Below are positions 30,370 through 40,394 of a stretch of 64,000 bases of DNA, piece after piece. Every line of letters starts with the position of its first letter. Position 1 is the stretch's first letter. The translations under genes were made by a program, and so were the position numbers. This DNA comes from Euglena gracilis (Eukaryota > Euglenida > Euglenophyceae > Euglenales), in contig CP154956.1 of NCBI GenBank assembly GCA_039621445.1, positions 85,370,474 through 85,434,473 on the forward strand, given 5' to 3'. Under the pieces are notes generated by a model, which did no database searches, was not told the DNA's origin, and saw only the letters and a list, made by a program, of their open reading frames with translations.

Positions 30370-31615
30370 AAAAGTCCCAAAAATTTTGACCGCCGAGTGC
30401 CAAAGTCTCTACAATGGAATCAAAAAAATTGGACAACGGTCCCAAAAATTTTGGCGAAAGGTCCCAGGCGTTTTGGCAAAAGAGCCCAAAATTATGGCAA
30501 ACGTGGTCAACAATTTTGGCGGGACGTCCCGAAATTGTGAGTGTTGGGTGTAATCGTTTCGGGAAGTCGAACGATTAATTGCGATTATACCTAACACTCA
30601 CGTTATTTTGCCCCCTGTCCCAAAATATTCGCCTACGCTGTCAAAAAATTTTGCCCCTCTTCCCAAAATTTTTGCCCCTCTTCACAATATTTTTTGCCCC
30701 CCGTTCCAAAATTTTTGCCCCCGGCCCCAATATTTTTGCCCCCAGTCCCATTAATTTTTGCCTCTCCCAAAAAAAAATTGTTTCTTTTTTCCTACAGTTT
30801 TTGAGTGTCTCATGCCTGTTTCTCCGATGACTTTAGACAGATTACAGGGGGGGGTGACTAACTAGGGGGGGGGGGCATGGTAAAAGGCTTGAAAAGGTTT
30901 TTTTTTTTGCTCAGGTTATTGCTTCATAAGGATTCGGCAAACAAAAGGGCGTCGGCCATCAGAAAACGGGGTGTCTCTCCCGCATTCAATACACCCAAAA
31001 ACTATTCTGCTGATGCTTTTGATGCCCTTGTATTACGATATGCGTGAATGGGCAACAAAGGGACGAATGCAAGTTGATTTCATCTGACCATTGCATTTAT
31101 TCATAACGTATTTCACAGGAGTGAATATTGCACATTTGGCTGTGTACAATAGTATATGAACATGCTCGCACCCTTGTGTGCTGCCCCTGCTCACGGCATA
31201 TTATCTTTGCTCTTGGAGCCAGATAGAGTGATATGCCATTTCTCAGTCCAGACCTCCTGATCCCATGCACCCTCCGGGACAAAAGCTGTGAGTTTCACTC
31301 TCACGCATGCAAGCTTGATGTTGTTTTTTTATTCAGTGAATTATTCTGCACACCAGACAACTTCAAGTCATTGGTGATAAAGTGGTCCCACGTGTGAAAA
31401 ATACAAAACAAAAATAGGCGAAATTTGTGGGGACAGGGGGGGAAATTCTTGATAGTGTGGGCAAACATTTTGGGACGGGGGGCAAAACTTTCTGGGACGG
31501 GGGGCAAAATTTTTGGCACGGGGGGCAAAAATTTTGGCACGAAGGGCAAAACAATTTGGGACGGGGGGCAAACATTTATGTGGTTAGGTATAATCAGGGG
31601 GTGTCAGGCGATTAA
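30370..31615. repeat. Large inverted repeat with TTTTGCCCCCCGTCCCAAA arrays
   Basis: The left arm (about 30574-30780) begins GATTATACCTAAC and is an array of TTTTGCCCC-N-CCCAAAA units. The right arm (about 31425-31600) is the inverted array and ends GTTAGGTATAATC. A related GGTCCCAAAAATTTTGGC array also precedes it (30370-30540). About 640 bp lie between the arms with no gene recognised. It looks like a non-autonomous DNA element with subterminal arrays; target duplication not resolved. Confidence 0.6.
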
Positions 31616-31649
31616 TGATTAATTGGTCGATATAGGATACTTTCTCCAA

Positions 31650-31725
31650 GGAACACAAGCCCCAGCGGTAGAGCGTTCGGTCGTTAACCCTGCGGTCGTG
31701 GGTTCAATTCCCATCTCGTCTTTTT
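31650..31725 (+). pseudogene. Degenerate tRNA-Asn(GTT)-like sequence
   Basis: Contains AGCGGTAGAGCG (D-arm/box A), TCGTTAA (anticodon loop with GTT) and GTGGGTTCAATTCCCAT (T arm/box B), followed by T6, a Pol III stop. No 5' strand pairs with the 3' acceptor and the anticodon stem is poor, so I call a pseudogene or SINE head. Confidence 0.5.
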
Positions 31726-31774
31726 TGGTTCGACTTCTGTTGATAAAATGACTGTGCGAATTGGTGAAAAATCT

Positions 31775-31846
31775 CATACGTGGTGGGGATCGAACCCACC
31801 ACCTCGCGCTTGTGAAGCGCGCGCTCTACCGCTAAGCTACATGTAT
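31775..31846 (-). tRNA. tRNA-Val(CAC)
   Basis: The 72-nt cloverleaf folds on the minus strand. Acceptor ATACATG pairs with CACGTAT at six of seven positions, with one A-C mismatch. The D stem is GCTT/GAGC. The anticodon stem CGCGC/GCGCG encloses TTCACAA with anticodon CAC. The T stem GTGGG/CCCAC encloses TTCGATC. No intron. It lies 50 bp from the degenerate tRNA-like sequence, in convergent orientation. Confidence 0.8.
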
Positions 31847-31869
31847 GGTTAAGATATCAGAACATTTTC

Positions 31870-32290
31870 CATCTTAGCCTCTGTCTTAAACATTGGGATG
31901 TGGGGTCTTTGTGCTTGAGGTGGTGAGATGTTGTCCTCCTGTTTCTGTGCACCTGTGTGTGTTAATCTCCCCCCACCGAACGATTCGATTAATCGGCGGC
32001 CACGGACGATTAGTCGATTAATCGATTAATCGAATCTACCCTATCCCGCAGATTTCAACACCCGAAGAAGCTCATCTGATTGCAAAACGTTGTTTGCCAA
32101 CCCCCCCCCCCCTTGGCCTAGTTCGCTTTTCGGACTCTCTCCTGTGCAATCAGTGGCTTCATCAGAGCATTGGACTGCGGAAATTGTTTTTCAAATGAGG
32201 GCACAATGAAGGCAAAAGCGGGAGCCAGGTGAACATCAAACAGAATAGTAGAAATGGTCCAAAAAAGTGAAAATTCCATTCACAGCTTCA
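31870..32290. other. No gene recognised; clustered ATTAATCG words
   Basis: Contains CGATTAATCG-type repeats at about 31980-32035 and a poly-C tract at 32100. No coding signal. Confidence 0.4.
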
Positions 32291-32815
32291 ATTTAAAACC
32301 GGGTCCAATCCCGCTTCCGTGTACCATGAAGCTCAGTACCATGAAGCGTATTGCCCCCAGGTGGACGATTTTATCGCTGTTTTTGCGGGGTGCAGGTTCC
32401 CTGGGAGCATCTGCCGTGGATGCCCTTTTGGGCAGCCTCCCCGGTGGTGAAAATGACGAAGATTTTGGCCCCAGGACACATACTTCGTTGAAGTGTTTTT
32501 TGGAGTACATTGATATTTGCATAGTTGCAGCTTGTTTTTTGGACGCTTTTTTTTTAATTTTTACAATGTTTTTTTAAAAAAACAAAAAAAAACGCCAACA
32601 AGGTTTTGGACAAAAAATTTTGAATGCATATTTTCAACCATTTTTGGCAACTTCTGGGTCATTTCTGCCACAAAAAAAATTCTACAAAAATGGAAAAGTC
32701 ATAAAATTGCATTTTTTTGCAATTTTGGATGTTTTTAACCATTTTTTTTGGCACTTTTTGAACTTATTAGGATTCGGAGTATGGTTTGGGTGTTTCATGA
32801 CGAGTTTTTTCTATA

Positions 32816-32985
32816 TCGAGAACTGTGTCCCAAACGCCGGTTCGGGCGTGAAACCTGTGCCTAGGACGCCGGTTCGGGCGGTAGCCCAAACCGGCGTCCT
32901 AGGCACAGGTTTCACGCCCGAACCGGCGTTTGGGACACAGTTTTTGAAACCGTGTATCGGGGGCTCTGGTTTCACGCCCGAACCA
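32816..32985. repeat. CGAACCGGCGTC palindromic repeat, copy 2
   Basis: Large palindrome: CTGTGTCCCAAACGCCGG inverted as CCGGCGTTTGGGACACAG, with an inner CCTAGGACGCCGGTTCGGGC palindrome. Same borders as copies at 10735 and 33505. Confidence 0.65.
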
Positions 32986-33504
32986 GCGGCCGAGGAATCA
33001 CCAAATGGGCGACAGATTGCCACAGGATTCGGCCATAATGCACGCAGCGCTTATTTTCAGCGATCGTGTCTTCAAAAATTTGACATCCTAAATTTGTCAA
33101 ATCCCACAGCTCAGGTTGCATATTGCATATCAAACGAAAGGTCTCGCCAACACCTTTCGCTTGGTACCCACAGAGTTCAGCCTGATTGCAAAGCGCTCTC
33201 AAAATCAGCGATTGCATTTTTCGGCATTTTTCGGACCCCATTTGCATATCTGAAATTGCACTTTTCAGCTGCCATGTTGCCCATCGATCGACAGCTCTTC
33301 TCAAGGGCTTTCAGCAGATGGCCTTAGATTTCTGCCATGCTGCGTGGTATTCTACTTCAGAAATTCTCCAAAATTGGCCAAAAAGAAACTTTTCCTCAAA
33401 AACCGCCAATTTTTGGCCCAAGACCACCCAAAAACTGCTCAAATATGTTGCCACCTGTCTACAAACCCTTTTGGACACTTTTTGGCACTTTTTATTTTGG
33501 GTCT

Positions 33505-33625
33505 CCCAGGTTTCATGCCCGAACCGGCGTCCAGGACGCCGGTTCGGGCAGGAAATTTCCCGCCCGAACCGGCGTCCTGGACGCCGGTTCGGGCGGGAAA
33601 CCAGAGCCCCCATACACGGTTTCAA
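33505..33625. repeat. CGAACCGGCGTC palindromic repeat, copy 3
   Basis: Two back-to-back copies of GAACCGGCGTCC-N-GGACGCCGGTTC, ending GAGCCCCCATACACGGTTTC as in the other copies. Confidence 0.65.
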
Positions 33626-33797
33626 TGAAATCTCCTTTTTGTTTTTGTTTTATGGTGTTTTGGGGGTGTTTTTTTTTCTAAAAAGAACACGTTGTTTTGC
33701 TTTTTTTTTAAAAAAAAAGCAAAAAAACCCCAACTATGGATATTTGCAAAAATATGCTGTCGTTTTTGGTTCTTTGGACGAACGCAAGAATTTTTCA

Positions 33798-34190
33798 AGA
33801 CACAGCAAGAGGTTGATGCTTGGGTCAAGGTGAGACAGGAGAATGCCAGAAAAGCTGGCCGCCTTCGCTCCATGCCGGTGTCCCTTTTCGACATACGTAA
33901 ATGCTGTCAGTTGCATTTGTGAAACCCCCGGTTTCACACACGGAAACGGGATTGGACCCCGGTTTTGCTTATAGAAAATGGCCAAGCGGGCAGCCAACAT
34001 CCTGGAACGATCCCCCCCAAACCACTCCAAACGGCAGATTTCCTGGGCACACTACACCGCTATTGGGATCAACAACAGGCTGGTCCTGCTGTTGATCCCA
34101 TCCACGGCACCCTTCTTGGTCAGCCAGCAAAGTAACCGTCCAGCACAGCCCGAACCGGCTGCCTGGGTTAGGGTTAAGTTACCCTAACTG
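33798..34190 (+). CDS. Candidate exon pair, unidentified
   Basis: The first exon (about 33798-33894) encodes EVDAWVKVRQENARKAGRLR and SMPVSLFDI and ends at GACATAC|GTAAAT, a good donor. The second may begin after GCTTATAG at 33975 with AKRAANILERSPPNHSKRQ and stay open to 34187. An inverted-repeat end (33937-33966) lies in the proposed intron. Both peptides look coding, but no domain was recognised. Confidence 0.35.
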
Positions 34191-34221
34191 GGATGCAGGT
34201 TCCGCAATTTCTGCCCCTGTA

Positions 34222-34357
34222 TCAAGAAAGACCCCCCCCCTCACCGGCTTTGTCCTGAGTCCGGTGGGGGGGTCACCGGCTTTGTCCTTCGGACAAAGCC
34301 GGTGCCCCCCCCCATTGGACTCAGGACAAAGCCGGTGAGGGGGCGGTTCTTTCTTGA
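34222..34357. mobile_element. TA-flanked MITE with ACCGGCTTTGTCC arms
   Basis: TCAAGAAAGACCCCCC on the left and GGTTCTTTCTTGA on the right, each next to TA (34220-34221 and 34358-34359). The arms contain CACCGGCTTTGTCCTGAGTC palindromes. Further copies of the same palindrome extend to 34490 outside the MITE. Confidence 0.6.
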
Positions 34358-34360
34358 TAT

Positions 34361-34490
34361 AAAGTCGGTGACCCCTCCCCCACCGGACTCAGGACAAAGC
34401 CGGTGACCCCCTACGATGGACTCAGGGGTGACAAAGCCGGTGAGGGGGGGGTCACCGGCTTTGTCCTGAGTCCGGTGACCCCACCAATTT
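34361..34490. repeat. Additional ACCGGCTTTGTCC inverted units
   Basis: Alternating inverted copies of GGACTCAGGACAAAGCCGGT, separated by poly-G/C. Probably a second, rearranged element of the same kind. Confidence 0.5.
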
Positions 34491-34959
34491 TTAAAAATGA
34501 ATGATGAATCGTGTGGGGATGTGCGGGACAACCAATTAAAAGCCAGGAAAGACCACTATGCACTAAAACGCCAGGAGCCACAAGATTGCCAGGCACAGCA
34601 CGAGGACAGAGAGAGCTTCCACCAAAAAAAAACCTGGTGCAAGCATCAAGCATACGTTATGGCATTACCACTTAACCGGCCAACGTCGGGGACATCCCCC
34701 GCCCAACACAGGGTTTGATATAAGGAGGCCGTATGGGGTTTAGGTGGGGGTGTCCCCCCACCCCCCTCCCCTCCTCTCCTGGACCGGAGGGGCCTGCGTC
34801 GGTTTTGGAAGCACGTGCGACGCCGCGCCTCACATGGTTCGCGCCTCAAACGGCAGCATGCCCAATCGGGCTGTTGCCGGCCCGCCTTGCCGCCTTCTAA
34901 ACCCGAAAAGAAGATTTTCCGGGGGACGGCGATGCCGCGCCAAAGAATTTGGCATCGGC
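34491..34959. other. No gene supported
   Basis: Short ORFs on both strands and a GC-rich patch at 34740-34980 with Arg/Pro-rich frames. No recognised motif. Confidence 0.35.
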
Positions 34960-35539
34960 GAACGCAAGGAAAAGTAATCTTCGGAGGGAGCTTCGGGAGC
35001 TTCCTCAAGGAAAGCCAAGCGGAAAAGAGGGCCCACGGCGGAGCACAAAGACCTTATGGGCCAAGACAAAACGCGCACAGCAGTCTCGTACCCCCGCGAG
35101 GAAAACCGACAAGGGAGGAAGGGACACCGAGGGCTGATAAAAGGGGAAAGTGCGGAGCCCAAGGGATTCCCGTCCCAAATTCCGAAACCTCAGGCCGCAC
35201 GTTCTGAGGCCATTTTCGGCAGGCGCTTTTTTGCTGCTCGGAACGAAGTGGGCGGCCCTAGCCAGTGCCTTGTTTTCGAACGGCCTTTGCTACTAGCCCT
35301 CTCGTGTCTCTTCCTCCTTGGTCGTTTTTCTCCTTCAGGAATTACGAGCAGAACAGATTCCCACCCCTGACTGAAATCGAAGGCCGAGGCAGTCCGCTCG
35401 CGAAAACCGGCGGCCGTTTCCGCGGAAGAAAAATAAAGAGCGTAGAGCCGACTTAGCTCACTTGGCTGCCGCACTCCGTCTTCCAAGGAACGGACAAAGG
35501 GATCTTCGTTCGGAGGCAACCTTCCCAAAAACGGACACA
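34960..35539. repeat. Remnant of DIRS-type terminal sequence (element D, left part)
   Basis: Contains GAGGAAAACCGACAAGGGAGG, GGAGCACAAAGACCTTATGG and GGGGAAAGTGCGGAGCCC words that belong to the tips and internal complementary region of the A family, plus an inverted CTTCCTCCTTGGTCG at about 35310. No ORFs of the family are attached. It looks like older DIRS terminal DNA into which element B inserted. Confidence 0.5.
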
Positions 35540-36074
35540 GGGGGGGACGTCGTGCTGTGCACAGCACAAGTCCCTGCTTGCCTGTGAGGGCGTGTCGCCC
35601 GCACTGGCCTTCGCGCACAGAACTACGCGAAATTGAATTTCGCCGACGAGTGATACAACAGGGAAGAATCTTGAAAACAAGGTTAAGTTCAAGGAAACTG
35701 AGCAATTGTAAGCCTCAGCTGTGTTCCCTGTTCTCAAAAATACAAGTGTCTTTCAGTTTCATTTTTTCACAGGCACAGGTTCAGCGGGCTCAAACCCCTG
35801 AAGTGCCCAGTTGTGTTCCCTATTCGCTCAAAAAACAAAACCCCCTTTTTTACACTTTCCTTTCTCCCAGGACAACAAGGATCCAAAGACCCCAAAACCA
35901 GCAGCTGTTTTCCCCTCCCGTAAATTCAATTTTTTCACTTTTCCTGTTCAACAGACCAGAAGTTTCAAGTCTGCAGAACCAGGAACCCAGGAGACAAGAA
36001 CAGGATTTCAAGAATTGCAAATTGAGAATTGCCAACTGAGAATTGCAAATTGAGAATTTCTCTGAGAAATTGAA

Positions 36075-36806
36075 ATGGAACAATTGATGCAAGAAATTCA
36101 GAATCTGAGGAGAGAGATGGCAGAAGTGAAGGAGAGGGTGGGGGGCCCAGCAACAGGAGCCCCCCCTGCCAATGCAGCTGCAGTGGAGGATGTCAGCATG
36201 GAAGAGGAGGAGTTTGAAGGAGAGCCTGCTGGCCATGCTGGCCAGTGGGCTGATGTGCTGCCCGCTGCTGTACATAACCCCTCCCACCGCGATGCAATTT
36301 TATTTTCCAGCAGGTTGGCCTCCCCTCCCCCTTTGGATTTATTAAAAAAATCTGGGGATGAACTAACACACTACACGGGAGTCCCCCAAGCCCCCCCCCC
36401 ACCTAGAAACAGACTGGGCCCAAAACCCCACCAGGCACAGAAAAAAGCAGAAAATTGCATGCACCTACTGGTGCATACAATTGAAACAGATGATCTGGAA
36501 CATCTCAACCAAGCCAGTGCTTGGTTGAGAAGCTTGTGGCAGGACCTGCAAGAAACCAGAAGGCATTTGCTGGTGGGGAAAGATCACAGCACACTGGAGC
36601 CAAGACCAGACCTCACAACCACAAGATTGTTGTCAAAGGAGGAAGAACAGAAAATCAGACAACGACAGTCAAATCACAGGGGAAGAGGCAGATCACAGCA
36701 CAGGGCAGCAACCCAGAACACCAGACCAAGGAGCAGATCAAATTACAGGGGAAAAGGAAAAGGAAAAGGAAAAGGGGGGAAAGGAAAGAACAACTCTCAG
36801 GAGTGA
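36075..36806 (+). CDS. Element B Gag-like protein (ORF1)
   Basis: 243 codons. The N-terminal 25 residues form a likely coiled coil (MEQLMQEIQNLRREMAEVKE). An acidic stretch (EDVSMEEEEFEGE) and a middle helical part with HLNQASAWLRSLWQDL follow. The C-terminus is strongly basic and Gly/Lys/Arg-rich (RGKGKGKGKGGKGK), suited to nucleic-acid binding. It lies 10 bp before ORF2. Gag identity is inferred from position and composition. Confidence 0.6.
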   Translation: MEQLMQEIQNLRREMAEVKERVGGPATGAPPANAAAVEDVSMEEEEFEGEPAGHAGQWADVLPAAVHNPSHRDAILFSSRLASPPPLDLLKKSGDELTHYTGVPQAPPPPRNRLGPKPHQAQKKAENCMHLLVHTIETDDLEHLNQASAWLRSLWQDLQETRRHLLVGKDHSTLEPRPDLTTTRLLSKEEEQKIRQRQSNHRGRGRSQHRAATQNTRPRSRSNYRGKGKGKGKGGKGKNNSQE

Positions 36807-36816
36807 AGGGGCCCTG

Positions 36817-38090
36817 GTGCAGGCCAGCCCACACCTGCACCAGGGGGAATTGTGCAAACAGATGCAGAACAGTGGGTCACAGTTACCAGAAAACTTCGAC
36901 ATTCCAAAACTGCTGCAGGAAAACAACAGCAAACTGCCACCATGCACATGGCAGGGACCCAGGGAAAGAATTCAAGAGTGGCAAAAACTGGGGACAGACA
37001 GTGTTTTGCAACAAGCCATCACCAAGGGCGTAAAAGCACCGATGACAGGAATCCCACCACTCAGAAAACACACAAAAACAGCAGCAGCCACAGAACCAGT
37101 TCTGGAAACGATAAACGAATACCTGGAAACAGCAGCAATCAGAAAACTGACCACAGAGGAAATGCAAAACACCAGACAATGGACCCCCACACTCACAAGG
37201 GAAAAGAAAGACACAGGCAAAATCAGGTTGATAACAGATCTGAGGGATTTGAACAGTTGCCATCAAGTACCCAAACACAAAACAGAAACATGGAAAAGCA
37301 TGATCTCAACACTCCAACAACAGGATCCAGAAACCAAAACTCCAGTTCAGTGGGGCATGACATTGGACATCAAAAACTTCTTCCACCACCTTCAGATACA
37401 CCCAAAACTACAGAGATGGATGAGGTTTCAAGTGGGGAACCGGGGTTTTCAGATTCAAGCACTGCCCTTTGGATGGGCCCTCAGCCCATGGTGGGCACAG
37501 AAACTGACCAAACCAATTCGTGCTTGGCTGAACGAACAACAAATTCCCCACTGTTGGTATGTGGACGACATCCTGATCCTGGGGGCAACAGCACAGTTGA
37601 CAGCAGACAGAACAGCAACACTCATCAAACAGTTGACAGCATGTGGAGTGAGACTGAACAGCAAGAAATCGATGACACAGCCACAGCAACAGGTGACCTA
37701 TTTGGGCCACATTATCGACCTGTTACACAGCAAAATCAGACCACTGCCTGGGAAAGTGGCACTGACATTGAAAGGGATCAAACACCAGCAGAAAGGCAAC
37801 ACATTTCAACCCAGAGCACTGGCCAGCCTGGCAGGCAATCTCCTGCAGGGGATACCAGCCCAAATCATGAAGCAGGCTGCCAAAGGGGTGTCCACGAACT
37901 ACAAAACCCTGGGTTTTTGGAACAAATTCAAGTGCTGGACAATGTCAACACAGAAAACACAGGACATCATCCAACTGCTACAACAGGCAGAACATGCCCT
38001 GAGGAACCCCATCCCACCAACATTCAGGCCACAGAACAATTTGCAGTACACCATCACCTCGGATGCCAGCAACAAAGGATGGGGGGGCAG
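36817..38090 (+). CDS. Element B reverse transcriptase
   Basis: The first 420 codons of a long frame carry RT motifs in order: TDLRDLNSCHQVP, MTLDIKNFFHHLQI (catalytic Asp), QALPFGWALSPWW and HCWYVDDILILG (YVDD box), then VTYLGHIID. The sequence differs strongly from A and C (YVDD rather than YLDD), so it is a separate DIRS lineage. RNase H starts in this frame (ITSDASNKGWGG) and then shifts at a G7 run near 38080-38086. Confidence 0.85.
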
Positions 38091-38842
38091 TTCTCACACA
38101 CAACAATCAGGAACTCAAAACATGTGCAGCACAGTGGGAAACAAAAGAAAGGAAAGTACACATCACCACCAAAGAAGCGCTGGCAAGCGCAAAGGCAGTA
38201 CAATTCCTCCTCCCACACATTCAAAACGGCTGCACACTGACAATTCAAACAGATGCTTCCAGCACAGCCTGGTGCTGGAAGAAAGGGTCAAAAATACCCA
38301 CCATCAACCAACCAATTCTTCAACAACTGGGGGCATTGCACAACAAGAACATTTACCTCAACACCACACACATTGCTGGGCAAACCAACAAAAGGGCAGA
38401 CTGGCTCTCCAGGAATCCCGACCCCAAAAATTATGCTCTGGACATCAACATTTTTCACAGGGTCCTGAAAAATTTCCAATTTTACCCCCAAGTGGACCTG
38501 TTTGCCAATTCCCACAATCACAAACTGAAAAAATATGCATCATGGAGGGTGGACCCCCACTCCCTGGGGAATGCTTGGGACTTGGATTGGGGGAAATTGC
38601 AGAGCTGGGTCAACCCCCCCTGGGATGTGATCCCCAGAACCCTGAGGAAAATTCAACAGGACCATGCCCTTTGCCTGGTTTGCCTGCCAGTGTGGAAAAC
38701 ACAACACTGGTGGAGGGTTCTGACTTCAATCCAGGTTGCCCCCCCCCCCATCATCAGGGGAAAGCCAATTTTTCGAGACCCAGAAGGGGGGGTGCTCCCC
38801 CCACCAGCCTGGGGAACCCTTTTCACTATTTGTCAAGGCTAA
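38063..38842 (+). CDS. Element B RNase H and C-terminal region (shifted frame)
   Basis: Continues RNase H after the G7 run: KVHITTKEALASAKAV, LTIQTDASSTAWCW, THIAGQTNKRADWLSR. The post-RNase H region shared by DIRS pol proteins follows (YPQVDLFANS, WVNPPWDVIPRTL, WWRVLTSIQ). Whether the shift is programmed slippage on the G-run, a mutation or an assembly error cannot be told here. Confidence 0.75.
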   Translation: MPATKDGGAVLTHNNQELKTCAAQWETKERKVHITTKEALASAKAVQFLLPHIQNGCTLTIQTDASSTAWCWKKGSKIPTINQPILQQLGALHNKNIYLNTTHIAGQTNKRADWLSRNPDPKNYALDINIFHRVLKNFQFYPQVDLFANSHNHKLKKYASWRVDPHSLGNAWDLDWGKLQSWVNPPWDVIPRTLRKIQQDHALCLVCLPVWKTQHWWRVLTSIQVAPPPIIRGKPIFRDPEGGVLPPPAWGTLFTICQG

Positions 38843-39911
38843 ACAGCCTGACCCCCCAAGACATTCGAAAGGCATTAAGAACATTGGAATCCCAAAATGA
38901 TTTGCCTTACAGTGTTCGCTTGCAGTGGGTGGGGGATGCCTTGGATGTGGTGACAAACGCCAAAAGTGCAATTTTGCTACGGCAAGGGAAAAGAAGACTC
39001 TTACAAGCGTCAAAAAAGTGCAGGTACCCTGTCACCTACCCCATCCAAACACTTTTGACCATGGCTTTCCAAAATGACCCACCAAACCCATTGTGTGACA
39101 GACTCATCTTGCAGATTCGGTTGACCACGTTGATCAGAAGTGGTGATTGTGCAAACTTGGTGTGGGCAATTTTTGAGTACCGTGGCCAGTTTTTTGTTCG
39201 GTGCACCGCAAAAACTGGTTCAGTGGAGACCTTCAATGTCCCAGAAAAGGTGTGGCAAACTTTGGTGGCATACTTGTTTGAACACCGTTTCCACCCCAAC
39301 TTGTTCCTTTTTAGGCATGAAAAAGACAAATCTTTGTGCCTTGGCTCAGAACGAATTGCCAAAAAAGTTTTACACATGTTGGAGTTGGGGGTGGTGGACA
39401 CCAAAATTTTCAAAGCCCATTATTTGAGGGCCGCCACAGCCACACACCTTTTGGAAAAAGGGGTCCCCAAGGACCTCATCCAGGGGAGGGGGAGGTGGAC
39501 CACCCAAGCCACTTTGGACAAGTACTATTTGACCCTCCACAACACACAGAATTGGACAGAGATTTTGCAGGGGGTAACTGACAAAGGCAGGCAAGCAAGG
39601 ACTTGTGCTGTGCACAGCACGAGGTCCCCCCGTCCGGAAGCCGACGAAGGAAGGCGGACGGGGGGGGACGAGGAGTGCACAGCACAAGTCGCTGCTTTGA
39701 ACGCCCTGCACATTTTGCGACCATTGTATGATACCCTCACCTGTCCTGCATGTAATTTGGACATGGTCACCGAGGCAGCATACCGCTGCCAAAAATGCCT
39801 CTCGGTGTACCATGTGCGGTGCATGGGCCACCACACCGGGGTGGGGGACCCCCACCTCAAGTACTCTGTTTTTTCTTTCCTTTGCCAGCATTCGGAGAGG
39901 AGGCCAGCTCC
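38830..39911 (+). CDS. Element B tyrosine recombinase with C-terminal zinc finger, cut by element C
   Basis: Helical N-terminus (LTPQDIRKALRTLESQ, SVRLQWVGDALDVV), then TLIRSGDCANL (catalytic Arg), a beta segment (QFFVRCTAKTG), FKAHYLRAATATHLLEKG (HxxR), GRGRW and LDKYYL (nucleophile Tyr), so the catalytic set is complete. The tail has CPAC-x11-CQKC-x4-H-x2-C, a PHD/RING-like zinc finger. At 39912 element C interrupts the ORF. The original reading continues after 44608 (PSLPPSLKTPWGF). Downstream codons to 40272 belong to C. Confidence 0.8.
39597..39700 (+). repeat. Element B internal complementary region
   Basis: Contains GCTGTGCACAGCACGAGGTC and CGAGGAGTGCACAGCACAAG, complementary to the left and right tips of B respectively. 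It lies within the recombinase ORF, so it is translated between the catalytic domain and the zinc finger. Confidence 0.7.
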
Positions 39912-40294
39912 TCGGACTCCCACGACAGAGGAAGGGGGAGGAAGGGACCAAGAGGGCGAAGCACAAGAAGATGGTGAGGTCCTGCTTTCCTTGCCGGCTG
40001 TTCTGTTCTGGTGTGTTTGTGCGTGCGCGGGGGGTGCTTCTTACTGCGCCTTTGTTGCCGGAGTTGGCGATGATGAGGCCTCGTCCGACACCTTGGCGAA
40101 GTGGAACCGTCGTGGCCCCGCCCCCCCCCCCCCCTCACGCATGGTTGCTTGCTGGGGGGCCCCCCCCTCGACGGGGATGGTGGTCTCTTTCTGGTGTTTT
40201 TCCGGGTGGGTGGTTGGGGCTGCTTGGTCGGGGGTCCCCTTTCTGGTTGGGATGTTTTTCTTTTTCCGCTGATTTTTTGGGTGGGGGGGTTGGG

Positions 40295-40394
40295 CTCACC
40301 ATCTTCTTGTGCTTCGCCCTCTTGGTCCCTTCCTCCCCCTTCCTCTGTCGTGGGAGTCCGAGACCATTCGGGCTCCGCACTGCGAGATGGTGAG
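40295..40394 (-). repeat. Element C internal complementary region
   Basis: Joins the complements of both C tips at GAGTCCGAGACCATTCG. Confidence 0.7.

Larger units (their letters stand above)
32295..33966. repeat. 1.7-kb segment bounded by inverted 28-bp repeats
   Basis: AAAACCGGGTCCAATCCCGC at 32295 is inverted at about 33937-33966 (GGGATTGGACCCCGGTTTT), identical at most positions including the following TTCCGTGT. The interior holds two CGAACCGGCGTC palindromic repeats and A/T-rich sequence. It may be one mobile element or two inverted repeat copies; no target duplication was found. Confidence 0.4.

Noticed and set aside
33690-33730. Lys/Phe-rich ORFs around poly-A/T
   Set aside because: Low-complexity artefacts with no motif.
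32295-33966. Confident DNA transposon between the 28-bp inverted repeats
   Set aside because: No target duplication and no ORF; the ends could be two independent repeat copies, so I list it only as a repeat.
36852-38240. 462-codon ORF overlapping the element B RT
   Set aside because: It is the other frame of a gene with clear RT motifs and is Gln/Asn/Thr-rich from codon bias.
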